Shown piece after piece: positions 1 through 8,511 of a DNA stretch of 64,000 bases. Position 1 is the first letter of the stretch. Each line of letters begins with the position of its first letter. Under the pieces are notes generated by a model. The model saw only the letters and a list, made by a program, of their open reading frames with translations. It searched no databases and had not been told where the DNA came from. Both the position numbers and the translations under genes were made by a program. The stretch is from JAZDFC01 sp043808235 (GTDB lineage: Bacteria > Bacteroidota > Ignavibacteria > Ignavibacteriales > Melioribacteraceae), in assembly GCA_043808235.1 (NCBI GenBank), contig JAZDFC010000110.1, positions 66,764-130,763 of the forward strand, written 5' to 3'.

Positions 1-971
1 GGACGAATTTGATTTGTGTTTCTTCCGTCGAGACGAGGATGCCCTTCGAGCACTCTTTTTCTCATCAGCTCTTTTTCGAGATCGTGAAGAATTTCGTTTA
101 TTACTTTTTCCTGTTCGGGATATTTTTCAGCAAGCGCCGTTATAACTTTTTCTTTAAGTTCTTTGTTGGCATTCGATCTGTCTTTTTTGGTAAGTACTGT
201 GGAAACAAGTTCAAGTATTCTGTCGTGTGCAATAGCTTTAACATCGCCCAACAAATTTTGATCAATAACCTTTTCCGGTATTACAATTTTGGGAACACCA
301 CATAGCTCACGAAGTTCATTCTGCATTTTTACTATTTTTTTAATCACATCATGAGCAACTTTTAAAGCTTCAAGCAAATCGTCTTCGCTTACTTCTTTTC
401 CTTCACCTTCAACCATCATAATTGATGATTCGGTTCCGGCAACAACAAGCTCCATTTCACTCTTCTCCAAATCAGCGTGATTCGGATTGACGACAAATGC
501 GCCATCAATTTTTCCAACTCTTACTTCACCGATTGGTTCGAGAAAAGGGATATCGGAAACTACCAATGCTGCCGAGGCGCCGATAGCTGCTAAAGTATCG
601 CTGTCGTTCTCACCGTCAAATGAATAAACACTTGCAGCGATCTGAGTTTCATTTAAATATCCATCCTGGAATAACGGACGGATTGGACGATCAACAAGCC
701 TTGCACTTAATATTTCTTTCTCGGTAGGTTTTCCTTCGCGTTTAAAAAACCCGCCGGGGAATTTTCCGGCAGCAAATGCTTTTTCGCGGTAATCAACCGA
801 AAGCGGGAAAAAGTCTGTATCTTCTTTCATTTCTTCAGCGGCAGTAGCTGCAACAAATACCATTGTTTCGCCATATTTTACCATCACGGCGCCGTTTGCC
901 TGCTTGGCATACCTGCCAGTTTCGATTGAAAGCGTTTTGCCGTTTATTTCTATTTCTTTTGAATATATCAT
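1..971 (-). CDS. pnp: Polyribonucleotide nucleotidyltransferase (PNPase), 3' part cut off
   Basis: The first 323 residues of PNPase, the phosphorolytic 3'-5' exoribonuclease of the RNA degradosome, read from ATG at 971 to the window edge. The protein starts MIYSKEIEINGKTLSIETG and continues with the conserved first RNase PH domain (PLSVDYREKAFAAGKFPGGF, then SARLVDRPIRPLF, then GASAALVVSDIPF). Part of the helical linker domain follows. The second RNase PH, KH and S1 domains would lie to the left of the window. An AGGTAGG ribosome binding site precedes the start, 12 bases after the rpsO stop. rpsO-pnp is a widely conserved pair. The identity is firm; only the missing C-terminus is open. Confidence 0.97.
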   Translation of the reverse strand, partial: MIYSKEIEINGKTLSIETGRYAKQANGAVMVKYGETMVFVAATAAEEMKEDTDFFPLSVDYREKAFAAGKFPGGFFKREGKPTEKEILSARLVDRPIRPLFQDGYLNETQIAASVYSFDGENDSDTLAAIGASAALVVSDIPFLEPIGEVRVGKIDGAFVVNPNHADLEKSEMELVVAGTESSIMMVEGEGKEVSEDDLLEALKVAHDVIKKIVKMQNELRELCGVPKIVIPEKVIDQNLLGDVKAIAHDRILELVSTVLTKKDRSNANKELKEKVITALAEKYPEQEKVINEILHDLEKELMRKRVLEGHPRLDGRNTNQIR

Positions 972-983
972 TCAACCTACCTC

Positions 984-1253
984 TTATTTTCTAATATTCA
1001 ATTCTTTAATTATTGAACGATATCTTGCTATATCTTTCTTTGCTAAATAGTCCAATAATCTTCTACGTTTCCCAACCATCATCAATAAACCGCGGCGTGA
1101 AGAGTGATCTTTCATGTGAGCGGAGAAGTGATCGGTTAGCTGATTTATTCGGGCAGTGAGAATAGCAATTTGAACTTCGGCAGTTCCGCTGTCATTTTCA
1201 TTTTTGCCGTATTTTTTTAACAGTTCTTGTTTTTGATCTTTTGTTAAAGACAT
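984..1253 (-). CDS. rpsO: 30S ribosomal protein S15
   Basis: An 89-residue protein, the normal length of S15, which binds 16S rRNA and nucleates assembly of the platform of the small subunit. It shows the family pattern DSGTAEVQIAILTARINQL followed by HSSRRGLLMMVGKRRRLLDYL. An AGGAG box lies 8 bases before the ATG. It sits between ribF and pnp at the end of the rimP-nusA-infB operon; in many bacteria S15 represses its own translation and is co-transcribed with pnp. No leader structure was worked out here. Confidence 0.98.
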   Translation of the reverse strand: MSLTKDQKQELLKKYGKNENDSGTAEVQIAILTARINQLTDHFSAHMKDHSSRRGLLMMVGKRRRLLDYLAKKDIARYRSIIKELNIRK

Positions 1254-1304
1254 TTTGTAACTCCTATTATTATTTGTACGATGTAATCCCAGACTGATCC
1301 GGGA

Positions 1305-2243
1305 TTAATTAATTAATGTGCTTATAAAATTTACTGCTTCTTTCTTATCTTTTTCAATCTGTTCAATTAATTCGCTCCGCGATTTGTATTTTTTTTCTTC
1401 GCGTAGCCGTTTTAAGAATTCTATTTTTATTTCTTCACCGTAAATATCTTTTGAAAAATCGAGGATGTTCACTTCAATAACCAATTCATGAATATCTTCG
1501 AATGTCGGGCGGTAACCAATGTTCAGGATACCATAATACTTATTCTCATTCATAATACAATCAACAACATAAACCCCGTTACACGGGATTAATTTAACCG
1601 CGTCATCCGGATTTACATTCGCAGTTGGAAAACCTAATGTTCTCCCCCTTCCTGCCCCTTTTACAACAATTCCGGTTAGAGAATAATTCCTTCCGAGCAT
1701 TGAATTAGCCGACTCGATATTTCCGTTTTTCAGCGCAACTCTTATTTTTGTGCTGCTTACCAAATTTTCATTGATATATACAGGTGAAAATGTCGTTACT
1801 TCGAAATCATGTTTTTTCCTTAGTTCAAGTAAAGTACTTTCGTCGCCGCCCCGGTCTTTGCCAAACTTATGATCGTGTCCAATTATTATATGCCTGGCGC
1901 CAATACCGTCAACAATAAAATTTCTTATGAATTCTTCCGAACTCAATTTCGAAAATTCCCTTGTAAAATTTATAACTAATAAATTTTCTATTCCCAGTGA
2001 TTCAAAAACTTTTTTCTTCTCCTCAAGGGTTGTTAAAATCGAAACAACCTCTTCAGTAAAAACAACCTTACGCGGATGCGGTTCAAACGTGATTACATAA
2101 CTTTTCAATCCAAGTTCTTTTGATTTATCAACCACGTATTTTAGAACTTCAATATGACCGACATGAACACCGTCGAATGTGCCGATTGTTACAACGGAAT
2201 TTGTTTTGTCTTTTATTTCCGAAATATCAGTATAGACTTTCAT
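1305..2243 (-). CDS. ribF: Bifunctional riboflavin kinase / FAD synthetase
   Basis: A 312-residue protein that makes FMN and FAD from riboflavin in the cytoplasm. The N-terminal FAD synthetase half has the nucleotidyltransferase motif TIGTFDGVHVGH (about residues 20-31) and a second conserved segment IIIGHDHKFGKDRGG. The C-terminal flavokinase half starts at about residue 185 and has GRTLGFPTANV and the conserved YGILNIGYRPTF strand. It lies between truB (14 bases upstream) and rpsO, the same place it holds in the nusA/infB operon of many bacteria, so it is probably part of the same transcript. No FMN riboswitch was seen in front of it. Confidence 0.96.
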   Translation of the reverse strand: MKVYTDISEIKDKTNSVVTIGTFDGVHVGHIEVLKYVVDKSKELGLKSYVITFEPHPRKVVFTEEVVSILTTLEEKKKVFESLGIENLLVINFTREFSKLSSEEFIRNFIVDGIGARHIIIGHDHKFGKDRGGDESTLLELRKKHDFEVTTFSPVYINENLVSSTKIRVALKNGNIESANSMLGRNYSLTGIVVKGAGRGRTLGFPTANVNPDDAVKLIPCNGVYVVDCIMNENKYYGILNIGYRPTFEDIHELVIEVNILDFSKDIYGEEIKIEFLKRLREEKKYKSRSELIEQIEKDKKEAVNFISTLIN

Positions 2244-2257
2244 CAGTATTAGAAATT

Positions 2258-2968
2258 TTATTGCAACATAGTTTTATTGTTTACAAGACTTTTCAATTCG
2301 TCTATCGTGAACGCATCGTTTACGGAATATTCTCCAATCCCGCTGCGCCTTAGGCTTTTAAGGTATGCACCGCAACCCAATTTATCGCCGAAGTCGCCGG
2401 CAATCACACGCACATATGTCCCTTTGGAACATTTAATTTCAAAATGGATATCCGGTAAATCAATGCCGGTAATCTCGAATCTCGATATCTCCACCTGTCG
2501 TGGTTCTCTCTCTATCTCTACACCTTTCCTTGCATATTTATATAAGGCTTTTCCTTTGAATTTGATTGCTGAATACATCGGAGGCATCTGGGAAATTGTT
2601 CCTAGAAACGAGTCCCTCACTTTTAAAATATCATCTTCGGTAATGTGATCAATACTGTGCTCTTCAATTACTTCAGTCTCGGCATCCATGGAAGGTGTTA
2701 TTTTACCCAAACAGATATTTCCCGAATATGTTTTCTCGAGGTCCTGGTATTTGTAAATATCTTTCGTTTTCTTTCCTGTGCATATAATCAACAAACCGGT
2801 CGCATAGGGATCGAGAGTTCCGGCATGACCAGCTTTTCGAATATTCAAAATTTTCTTCACTTTGTAAATTGCCGAAAAGGAAGTCAATCCAAATTTTTTA
2901 TCAATTAAAAGAACTTCTCCTGCTTCAAAATCAGAATTGGCAATATCAATTTGTTGTTTCGTTATCAT
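2258..2968 (-). CDS. truB: tRNA pseudouridine(55) synthase TruB
   Basis: Makes pseudouridine 55 in the T-loop of tRNAs. The catalytic motif AGTLDPYATGLLI with the nucleophilic aspartate is clear, as are the N-terminal GEVLLIDKKFGLTSF and the C-terminal KGTYVRVIAGDFG segment. The open frame reaches back to 3040, but that would lie deep inside rbfA. I chose the ATG at 2968 (MITKQQ), which overlaps the 3' end of rbfA by 23 bases; an ATG at 2974 just behind an AAGAAG box is nearly as good. About 236 residues, slightly short for TruB because the C-terminal PUA domain is reduced or absent. Confidence 0.94.
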   Translation of the reverse strand: MITKQQIDIANSDFEAGEVLLIDKKFGLTSFSAIYKVKKILNIRKAGHAGTLDPYATGLLIICTGKKTKDIYKYQDLEKTYSGNICLGKITPSMDAETEVIEEHSIDHITEDDILKVRDSFLGTISQMPPMYSAIKFKGKALYKYARKGVEIEREPRQVEISRFEITGIDLPDIHFEIKCSKGTYVRVIAGDFGDKLGCGAYLKSLRRSGIGEYSVNDAFTIDELKSLVNNKTMLQ

Positions 2969-3302
2969 TCTCATGAATCTTCTTGAACAATCCTTCCATC
3001 TTTTCAACGTAATCGAGTGAATCATCCAAATGAAATGCAAGTTCAGGAGTATGTCTCAATTTTATTCGATGGGCGAGCTCTGTCCTGATCCAGCTGTTTA
3101 ATTCATCAAGCTTTTTCAAAGCAATCTCTCGCTTTTCTTTTTGATAAATAGAAACATAAATTTTAGCGTGCCGCACATCCGGGCTAACTTTTACACCGGT
3201 AACAGTAATTAATCCAAAGTCAGGATCCTGCACTTTGTGTAAAAAAATCAGACTTATTTCGTCCTTTATTAAACTTGATATTTTTTCCAGTCTTACAGAC
3301 AT
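2946..3302 (-). CDS. rbfA: 30S ribosome-binding factor RbfA
   Basis: A 118-residue single-domain KH-like protein that binds the immature 30S subunit and helps 16S rRNA processing. The family signature is visible in VRLEKISSLIKDEISLIF and in the segment DVRHAKIYVSIYQ. Its ATG at 3302 shares one base with the infB stop codon (TAATG arrangement), so the two are translationally coupled. It is followed directly by truB with an overlap. The gene order infB-rbfA-truB is conserved across most bacteria. Confidence 0.96.
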   Translation of the reverse strand: MSVRLEKISSLIKDEISLIFLHKVQDPDFGLITVTGVKVSPDVRHAKIYVSIYQKEKREIALKKLDELNSWIRTELAHRIKLRHTPELAFHLDDSLDYVEKMEGLFKKIHENDNETTN

Positions 3303-5959
3303 TATGATAGTTTCTGTTTTGTTTCAACAATATGATATGCTTCTACGATGTCGCCGACTTTTATGTCGTTAAAATTGTGTATGCTTAATCCACACTCATA
3401 ACCTGCATCCACTTCGCGAACATCATCTTTAAATCTCTTTAACGAACTTATTTCGCCGTCATAAACAACTATTCCTTCGCGGAACAAACGTACTTTATTG
3501 GAACGGGTAACTTTACCGTGCTGAACATAACAACCGGCAATTGTACCAATCTTTGGTACTTTAAAAATATCCCGCACTTCGATAGTTGCATTTATTTCTT
3601 CGGATAGAATAGGCTCGAGCATTCCTTCGAGAGCCGATTTGACTTCGTTGATGGCATCGTAGATTACGTTATATAATCTTATATCCACGTTCTCAACTTC
3701 AGCTAATTTACGCGCGTTGCTGTTTGGACGAACATGGAATCCAATTATGATGGCCTCGGACGCAGCGGCTAAAAGTACATCGCCTTCGGAGATAGCGCCA
3801 ACTGCTTTGTGAATTACACGTACCGATATTTCCTGGTTAGACAGTTTCATCAATGAGTCAGATAACGCTTCAACAGAACCGTCCACATCGCCTTTAACAA
3901 TAATTTTGAGTTCTTTGAATGCGCCTTTACCAATCTGGCTTGCAATTTCGTCGAGAGTAATTAACTTAACCTGCCGATAATCCTGTTCGCGTTTAAGCTG
4001 GAGGCGTTTGAAAGAAATTTCGCGGGCTTCCCTATCGGTATCAACTACAACAAATGCATCGCCTGCTTGCGGCGCTGATTCAAAACCCAATACAAGAGCC
4101 GGTGTTGATGGACCTGCTTCATCCATCTTTTGATTTCGTTCATCGAACATTGCACGAACACGACCATGATAATTTCCAGCAACGAAAATATCGCCAACTT
4201 TTAATGTGCCTTTTTGAACAAGTACAGTAGCGGTTACTCCTCTTCCTTTATCAATCTGTGATTCGATAATCGCTCCCCTTGCATTACGATCCGGATTAGC
4301 CTGCAATTCGAGAATATCAGCTTCAAGTAAAACTTTCTCAAGGAGTAGATCGATATTCAATCCTTTCTTTGCTGAAATTTCGACGCACTGATATTTACCA
4401 CCCCAATCTTCAACAAGTATATTTCTATCGGCTAATTGCTTTTTAATTTTTTCAATGTTGGCGCCGGGTTTATCAACTTTATTTATTGCAATAATAATAG
4501 GTACATTTGCAGCGCGGGCGTGATTAATCGCTTCGATTGTTTGAGGCATAACCGCATCATCTGCCGCGATAACAAGAATTACAATGTCGGTAATACTCGC
4601 GCCTCTTGCGCGCATCGCAGTAAATGCTTCGTGACCCGGTGTGTCCAAAAATGTAATTGATTTTTCTTCATCGAATAAAACCCGGTAGGCTCCTATGTGC
4701 TGCGTTATACCCCCCGATTCACCTGCAACAACATTAGAGCTTCGAATGAAATCGAGGAGTGATGTTTTACCATGATCAACATGTCCCATAATCGTAACTA
4801 CTGGAGAACGATGCTGCATTTCTTCCTCGGTGTCGCTATGATCTTCAATTGCTTCCGAAGTGAACTCTTCGGCAAATTCAACTTCAAAACCAAATTCATC
4901 AGCTACAAGCGTGATTGTTTCAACATCGAGCCGCTGATTGATAGTAACCATCAAACCAAGTCCGATACATTTTTGAATTACTTCGCTAACAGTAACATCC
5001 ATCAAATTAGCAAGTTCATTTACGGCAATAAATTCCGTTACAACAACTTTCTTGCTGTCTTTCATCCTCTCTTCTTCAAGCCGCTCCTGTATCTCCATCT
5101 TCTCTTTACGTTTCTTCTTTCTGTAAGAAGCACGGTCGCCAAGCGCAGATTCATCCAAACTTAACATCGTACGCTTAATCGCAGCTTCAACTTCTTTTTT
5201 ATCAACTTCGAGTTTTTTTACTTTTTTCTTTTTCTTGGATTTACCAACTTCTTCAACTTCTTCGCCGCCAACTTTCTTTTTAACTTTTAGAACTTTCTTT
5301 TTCTTTTTCTTCTTTATCTTGTCTTCTTCTGTTTCTACAGTGGTGGTTGCCTTCGGCACTTGCGATTTTCCTTCACCTGCAGGTTTCTCTTCCTTTGTAA
5401 CTACCCGGGGTTTACGAATATCCATTTTGCCGACAATTTTAAGACCTGTTTTTCTTTCTTCTATCTCTCTCTCGGCTTTCGTTTTATATTTTACTTCTTT
5501 TTCAACTGGTTCTTCAACAACCGCCTCTTCAATAGTCTGCTCGACAGAAATTTCCTCAACAACCGGAGTTTCTATCGAAATTTCTTCAACTGGTTTTTCG
5601 ACAACCGATTCTTCAATTACTGGTTCAGCAATCTCAACTTTTGGTTCAACTTCTTTTTCTACAACTACTTCAAATTCGGCTTCTTTTAGCTTTTCTTCTG
5701 CTTTATGATCTGCTTCAGCTTTATCGCCACGTTTTTTCTGAAACTCGGAAATCTTCCTGTAATGTTTTTCTGCTTTTTCAATATCTTTTTTGAAATGAGC
5801 AGAAATATCAGCAAGCATTTCGTCCGTAAGCAGCGACATCAGCCCTTTAACATCATGACCTTTTTGCTGTAGAAATTCGAGCAGCGTTTCGGTAGCGATA
5901 TTAATCTCCGCAGCATATTTGTAAAGCCGTAATTTTTTGGATTTGTCTTTATCAGTCAT
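3302..5959 (-). CDS. infB: Translation initiation factor IF-2
   Basis: An 885-residue GTPase that brings initiator tRNA to the 30S subunit. An IF2_N domain is visible at about residues 10-60. It is followed by a long low-complexity linker (about 70-300) of alternating glutamate/valine repeats and lysine runs, then a second IF2_N-like region (about 305-370). The G domain has G1 GHVDHGKTSLLDF near residue 391, G3 DTPGHEAF, G4 NKVDKP and G5 SAKKG. Domains II-IV follow to the end. Length is normal for a Bacteroidota-type IF-2. It follows nusA after 24 bases. The charged linker varies in length between species and is not diagnostic of function. Confidence 0.98.
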   Translation of the reverse strand: MTDKDKSKKLRLYKYAAEINIATETLLEFLQQKGHDVKGLMSLLTDEMLADISAHFKKDIEKAEKHYRKISEFQKKRGDKAEADHKAEEKLKEAEFEVVVEKEVEPKVEIAEPVIEESVVEKPVEEISIETPVVEEISVEQTIEEAVVEEPVEKEVKYKTKAEREIEERKTGLKIVGKMDIRKPRVVTKEEKPAGEGKSQVPKATTTVETEEDKIKKKKKKKVLKVKKKVGGEEVEEVGKSKKKKKVKKLEVDKKEVEAAIKRTMLSLDESALGDRASYRKKKRKEKMEIQERLEEERMKDSKKVVVTEFIAVNELANLMDVTVSEVIQKCIGLGLMVTINQRLDVETITLVADEFGFEVEFAEEFTSEAIEDHSDTEEEMQHRSPVVTIMGHVDHGKTSLLDFIRSSNVVAGESGGITQHIGAYRVLFDEEKSITFLDTPGHEAFTAMRARGASITDIVILVIAADDAVMPQTIEAINHARAANVPIIIAINKVDKPGANIEKIKKQLADRNILVEDWGGKYQCVEISAKKGLNIDLLLEKVLLEADILELQANPDRNARGAIIESQIDKGRGVTATVLVQKGTLKVGDIFVAGNYHGRVRAMFDERNQKMDEAGPSTPALVLGFESAPQAGDAFVVVDTDREAREISFKRLQLKREQDYRQVKLITLDEIASQIGKGAFKELKIIVKGDVDGSVEALSDSLMKLSNQEISVRVIHKAVGAISEGDVLLAAASEAIIIGFHVRPNSNARKLAEVENVDIRLYNVIYDAINEVKSALEGMLEPILSEEINATIEVRDIFKVPKIGTIAGCYVQHGKVTRSNKVRLFREGIVVYDGEISSLKRFKDDVREVDAGYECGLSIHNFNDIKVGDIVEAYHIVETKQKLS

Positions 5960-5983
5960 AGAAATTAAACCCGAGAGAAATAA

Positions 5984-7231
5984 TTATTCCTCTTCCTCAA
6001 ATTGTTCTTTTAATATATCAATTATTTGTTGAGCTTTCTCTTTATCAAGACCTTCAATCTGGCAAAGTTCATCAATACCGGCACTAAGCACTTCAACTGC
6101 GGTATCAAAACGACTGTTGATTAACAGATTTACAATATCAGGGCCAAGTTCTTCTTTCAAGTCAATCAATTCGATGTCGTCTTCGTACTCTTCATAAGGT
6201 TTCTCTTCTCTTATTACATCGATATCGTAACCCGTCAAACGCATTGCAAGCCTTATGTTCACACCGCCTCTACCAACAATTAGAGACACCTGATCGCTAT
6301 CGGCTGTCACGGTACATTTTTTATTATCTTCATCAATTTCAATTTGTTTTAATTTTGCTGGAGCTAATGCTCTCTGAATATATGTAACAGGATCCTCGGA
6401 ATAACTGATTACGTCAATATTTTCATTATTTAACTCGCGTACAATCGCATGAATTCTAACACCTTTCATTCCAACGCAGGCTCCGACTGCATCAATACGG
6501 GCATCAGTCGATTCAACGGAAACTTTGGCGCGTTCGCCAGGTTCTCTCGATATTCCCTTTATATCAATAACGCTGTCATAAATTTCGGGAATTTCGATCT
6601 CGAACAACCTGCGCAAGAAAATATTATCAGCACGTGATATTACAATAACAGGACCGTTTGGAGTTTTACGAACTTCCTTAACAATTGCACGAAGTGTTTC
6701 GCCTTTGCGGTATTTTTCGCGCGGTATCTGCTCGTTTCTCGGAAGGATTAATTCATTTTTATTGTGATTGATAAGCACATCGTTTTTACGAACCTGATAA
6801 ATATCACCGACAACAATCTCGCCAATCATTTCACTGTATTCATTGTAAATAATTTCTTTTTCAATTTCACGGATACGTTGATTGAGACTTTGCCGCGCAA
6901 GGTTGATGAGCCGACGTCCAAAAGTTGAGAGCTCTATTTTTTCGACATAATCATCTCCCACTTCAAGTTCATCTTCATTTCCGTGTTCATTCACTTCGTC
7001 TATGCTGACTTCCATTTCAGGATTTTCAACTTTATCAACGATAACACGTTCGAGAAATATTTCTATATCGCCTTTATCCATGTTAACAACAACATCGTAC
7101 TTTGATTCGGCGCCGTATTTCTTTTTAACGAGCAACCCGAATATTTCTTCGATTATGCCTGCGAGAACGTCTTTGTCTAAACTTTTCTCCCGCACCATCT
7201 GGGCAAAGGATTCAACAATTTCGGAATTCAT
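5984..7231 (-). CDS. nusA: Transcription termination/antitermination factor NusA
   Basis: A 415-residue RNA polymerase-associated protein acting in pausing, termination and antitermination. It has an N-terminal polymerase-binding domain (about 1-135), an S1 domain (about 140-205), two KH domains (GMKGVRIHAIVRELN near 255, then VGRGGVNIRLAMRLTGYDI near 320), and one acidic C-terminal helix-hairpin-helix-like segment ending in EEEE. A strong GGAGGA box lies 7 bases before the start. It lies 17 bases after rimP. The operon begins with a terminator-like hairpin (see 7708-7730), so NusA could act on its own leader, as is known for the E. coli operon; that link is inference. Confidence 0.97.
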   Translation of the reverse strand: MNSEIVESFAQMVREKSLDKDVLAGIIEEIFGLLVKKKYGAESKYDVVVNMDKGDIEIFLERVIVDKVENPEMEVSIDEVNEHGNEDELEVGDDYVEKIELSTFGRRLINLARQSLNQRIREIEKEIIYNEYSEMIGEIVVGDIYQVRKNDVLINHNKNELILPRNEQIPREKYRKGETLRAIVKEVRKTPNGPVIVISRADNIFLRRLFEIEIPEIYDSVIDIKGISREPGERAKVSVESTDARIDAVGACVGMKGVRIHAIVRELNNENIDVISYSEDPVTYIQRALAPAKLKQIEIDEDNKKCTVTADSDQVSLIVGRGGVNIRLAMRLTGYDIDVIREEKPYEEYEDDIELIDLKEELGPDIVNLLINSRFDTAVEVLSAGIDELCQIEGLDKEKAQQIIDILKEQFEEEE

Positions 7232-7248
7232 TTATCAATCCTCCGTTA

Positions 7249-7701
7249 TCAAAAACTGATTTTTACTAATGCTTTTTTAATTTTTTCAAAATTGACAATT
7301 ATTTCATTTTTACCTGAGCCAAAGAAAAGATCGTTGTTTTCGATCCGGATAAGTTTGCCGGTAATTTTCTTTTCTTCGTCACCATCTGTATAAATGACGT
7401 CAAAGTTTCTGTTTATATGTTTTGGATACTGCCCAATGAATTTCAAAGATCTTGCAACTCCGGGTGAAGAAACATCGAGCCGGTAATCACATTCAATCAC
7501 ATTTTGAAGTTCAATTACGTCGGTTATCTCTCTGCTAAAATGTGCGCAGTCATCGGATGTCATCCCGATCTGATTATCAATAAAAATTTCTATCACGGGA
7601 GTTTTTTCATTTCCCCTGAAATTAATTTCGATTGGAAAGAATCCGAGTTTTACTGCGGTTTCTTCAAAAATGAGTCGTATTTTAGCTTTATCCAATTTCA
7701 T
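7249..7701 (-). CDS. rimP: Ribosome maturation factor RimP
   Basis: First gene of the nusA/infB operon; RimP is needed for late maturation of the 30S subunit. The protein of 150 residues has the family pattern ITDVIELQNVIECDYRLDVSSPGV followed by GQYPKHINRNF and a C-terminal Sm-like domain. The open frame extends 21 bases upstream to a TTG at 7722, but that TTG lies in the loop of a strong hairpin. The ATG at 7701 (MKLDKAKIRLIFEE) matches the usual RimP start. No good Shine-Dalgarno box is seen; the only GAGGG lies in the hairpin, about 13 bases before the ATG. Confidence 0.93.
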   Translation of the reverse strand: MKLDKAKIRLIFEETAVKLGFFPIEINFRGNEKTPVIEIFIDNQIGMTSDDCAHFSREITDVIELQNVIECDYRLDVSSPGVARSLKFIGQYPKHINRNFDVIYTDGDEEKKITGKLIRIENNDLFFGSGKNEIIVNFEKIKKALVKISF

Positions 7702-7707
7702 ACAAAC

Positions 7708-7730
7708 AAAAATCGCCCTCAAAGGGGCGA
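7708..7730 (-). terminator. Terminator-like hairpin in the leader of the rimP-nusA-infB operon
   Basis: On the minus strand a GC-rich stem TCGCCC/GGGCGA (7725-7730 with 7713-7718, six-base loop) is followed at once by five T and then GTTTG, ending 6 bases before the rimP ATG. This is the layout of an intrinsic terminator, but it stands in front of the operon and nothing upstream on this strand needs terminating for at least 0.8 kb. The simplest reading is a leader attenuator or translational control hairpin, since the stem also holds the only GAGGG-like box. Confidence 0.55.
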
Positions 7731-8511
7731 ATTAGTGGACAAAATTTAATACTATTAATGGGAATTAGCAAATTATTAATCCCGACTTCAACCTTCGATT
7801 ATTATGAGCATAAGTCATTATCCTTGATTTAGAAATTACAAAAGTCGAATAGACAAACAACAAATAAATTACAAATTATCTTAAGGACAGTTCTCTCAAA
7901 CAGTGTTAATATTTTGGAGGATAGCTAATACATTTTTCTTTAACCCCTATTTTTATGACACCTCAGATTGTCTTTTCCTCAACTCGTCCACTGCCAAAGC
8001 TGTAATAAATTAATTCTATTAATATTTCTCCGAAATAGTTAAGCAAACGAGCAGAGTAACATTATCTTGATTTTTTTACGAAAATTAAAAATAGGTGTCA
8101 TATTTTAAACCAGTACTATAAAATTGCACTTGACTCTTTATTCCCATTTTATTTAAACTTACTACAGAGAAAAATGAAGTACACACATTTCTCAATTGGG
8201 AAATGCTCACTCAGTACAGCGGTCAGAATTCAAAGTAATACTTATATGGCGATTCATTTTTTCTTAAGCTTATTTTTGTTCTTTAGCGCTTTGTGAGTAA
8301 GTACATAGCTGAGAGGTAGAGTGATTCTGTAAAGTGTTAGAATTGAGTAATCATTTTTAAAATCAATAATGTCGAAGCCCTACACCTTAAAATATTTCAC
8401 TACTCCGCCTAAACATTTAACAACACTCTATACCTATAGATAGATTAAGAATGGAAGTAATTGGAATTTAATAATTCGTGTATTTATATATAATGCAATT
8501 GGAGTAAAAAA
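7731..8511. other. 781-bp gene-free divergent region between rimP and the T9SS cargo gene
   Basis: No open frame of useful length and no recognisable RNA gene is seen on either strand. The stretch must hold the promoter of the large minus-strand operon starting at rimP and that of the plus-strand gene at 8512. A TATAAT-like box lies at 8489-8494, but no partner box at a good distance was found. A GGAG ribosome binding site is at 8501-8504. The region is AT-rich, with short AT-only runs and no obvious tandem repeat. Confidence 0.5.

Noticed and set aside
9..305. A 98-residue plus-strand frame at the left edge
   Set aside because: It is antisense to pnp, whose translation across the same bases is highly conserved.
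2120..2908. Plus-strand frames opposite ribF and truB (77, 123 and 87 residues)
   Set aside because: They overlap conserved minus-strand genes fully and have no ribosome binding site or family similarity.
5235..5708. A 157-residue plus-strand frame rich in serine, threonine and phenylalanine
   Set aside because: It is the complement of the glutamate/lysine-rich linker of infB, so a shadow frame.
8461..8494. TTGGAA and TATAAT before the T9SS cargo gene as a sigma-70 promoter
   Set aside because: The spacing is 22 bases, too long, and TATAAT-like strings are expected by chance in this AT-rich stretch.
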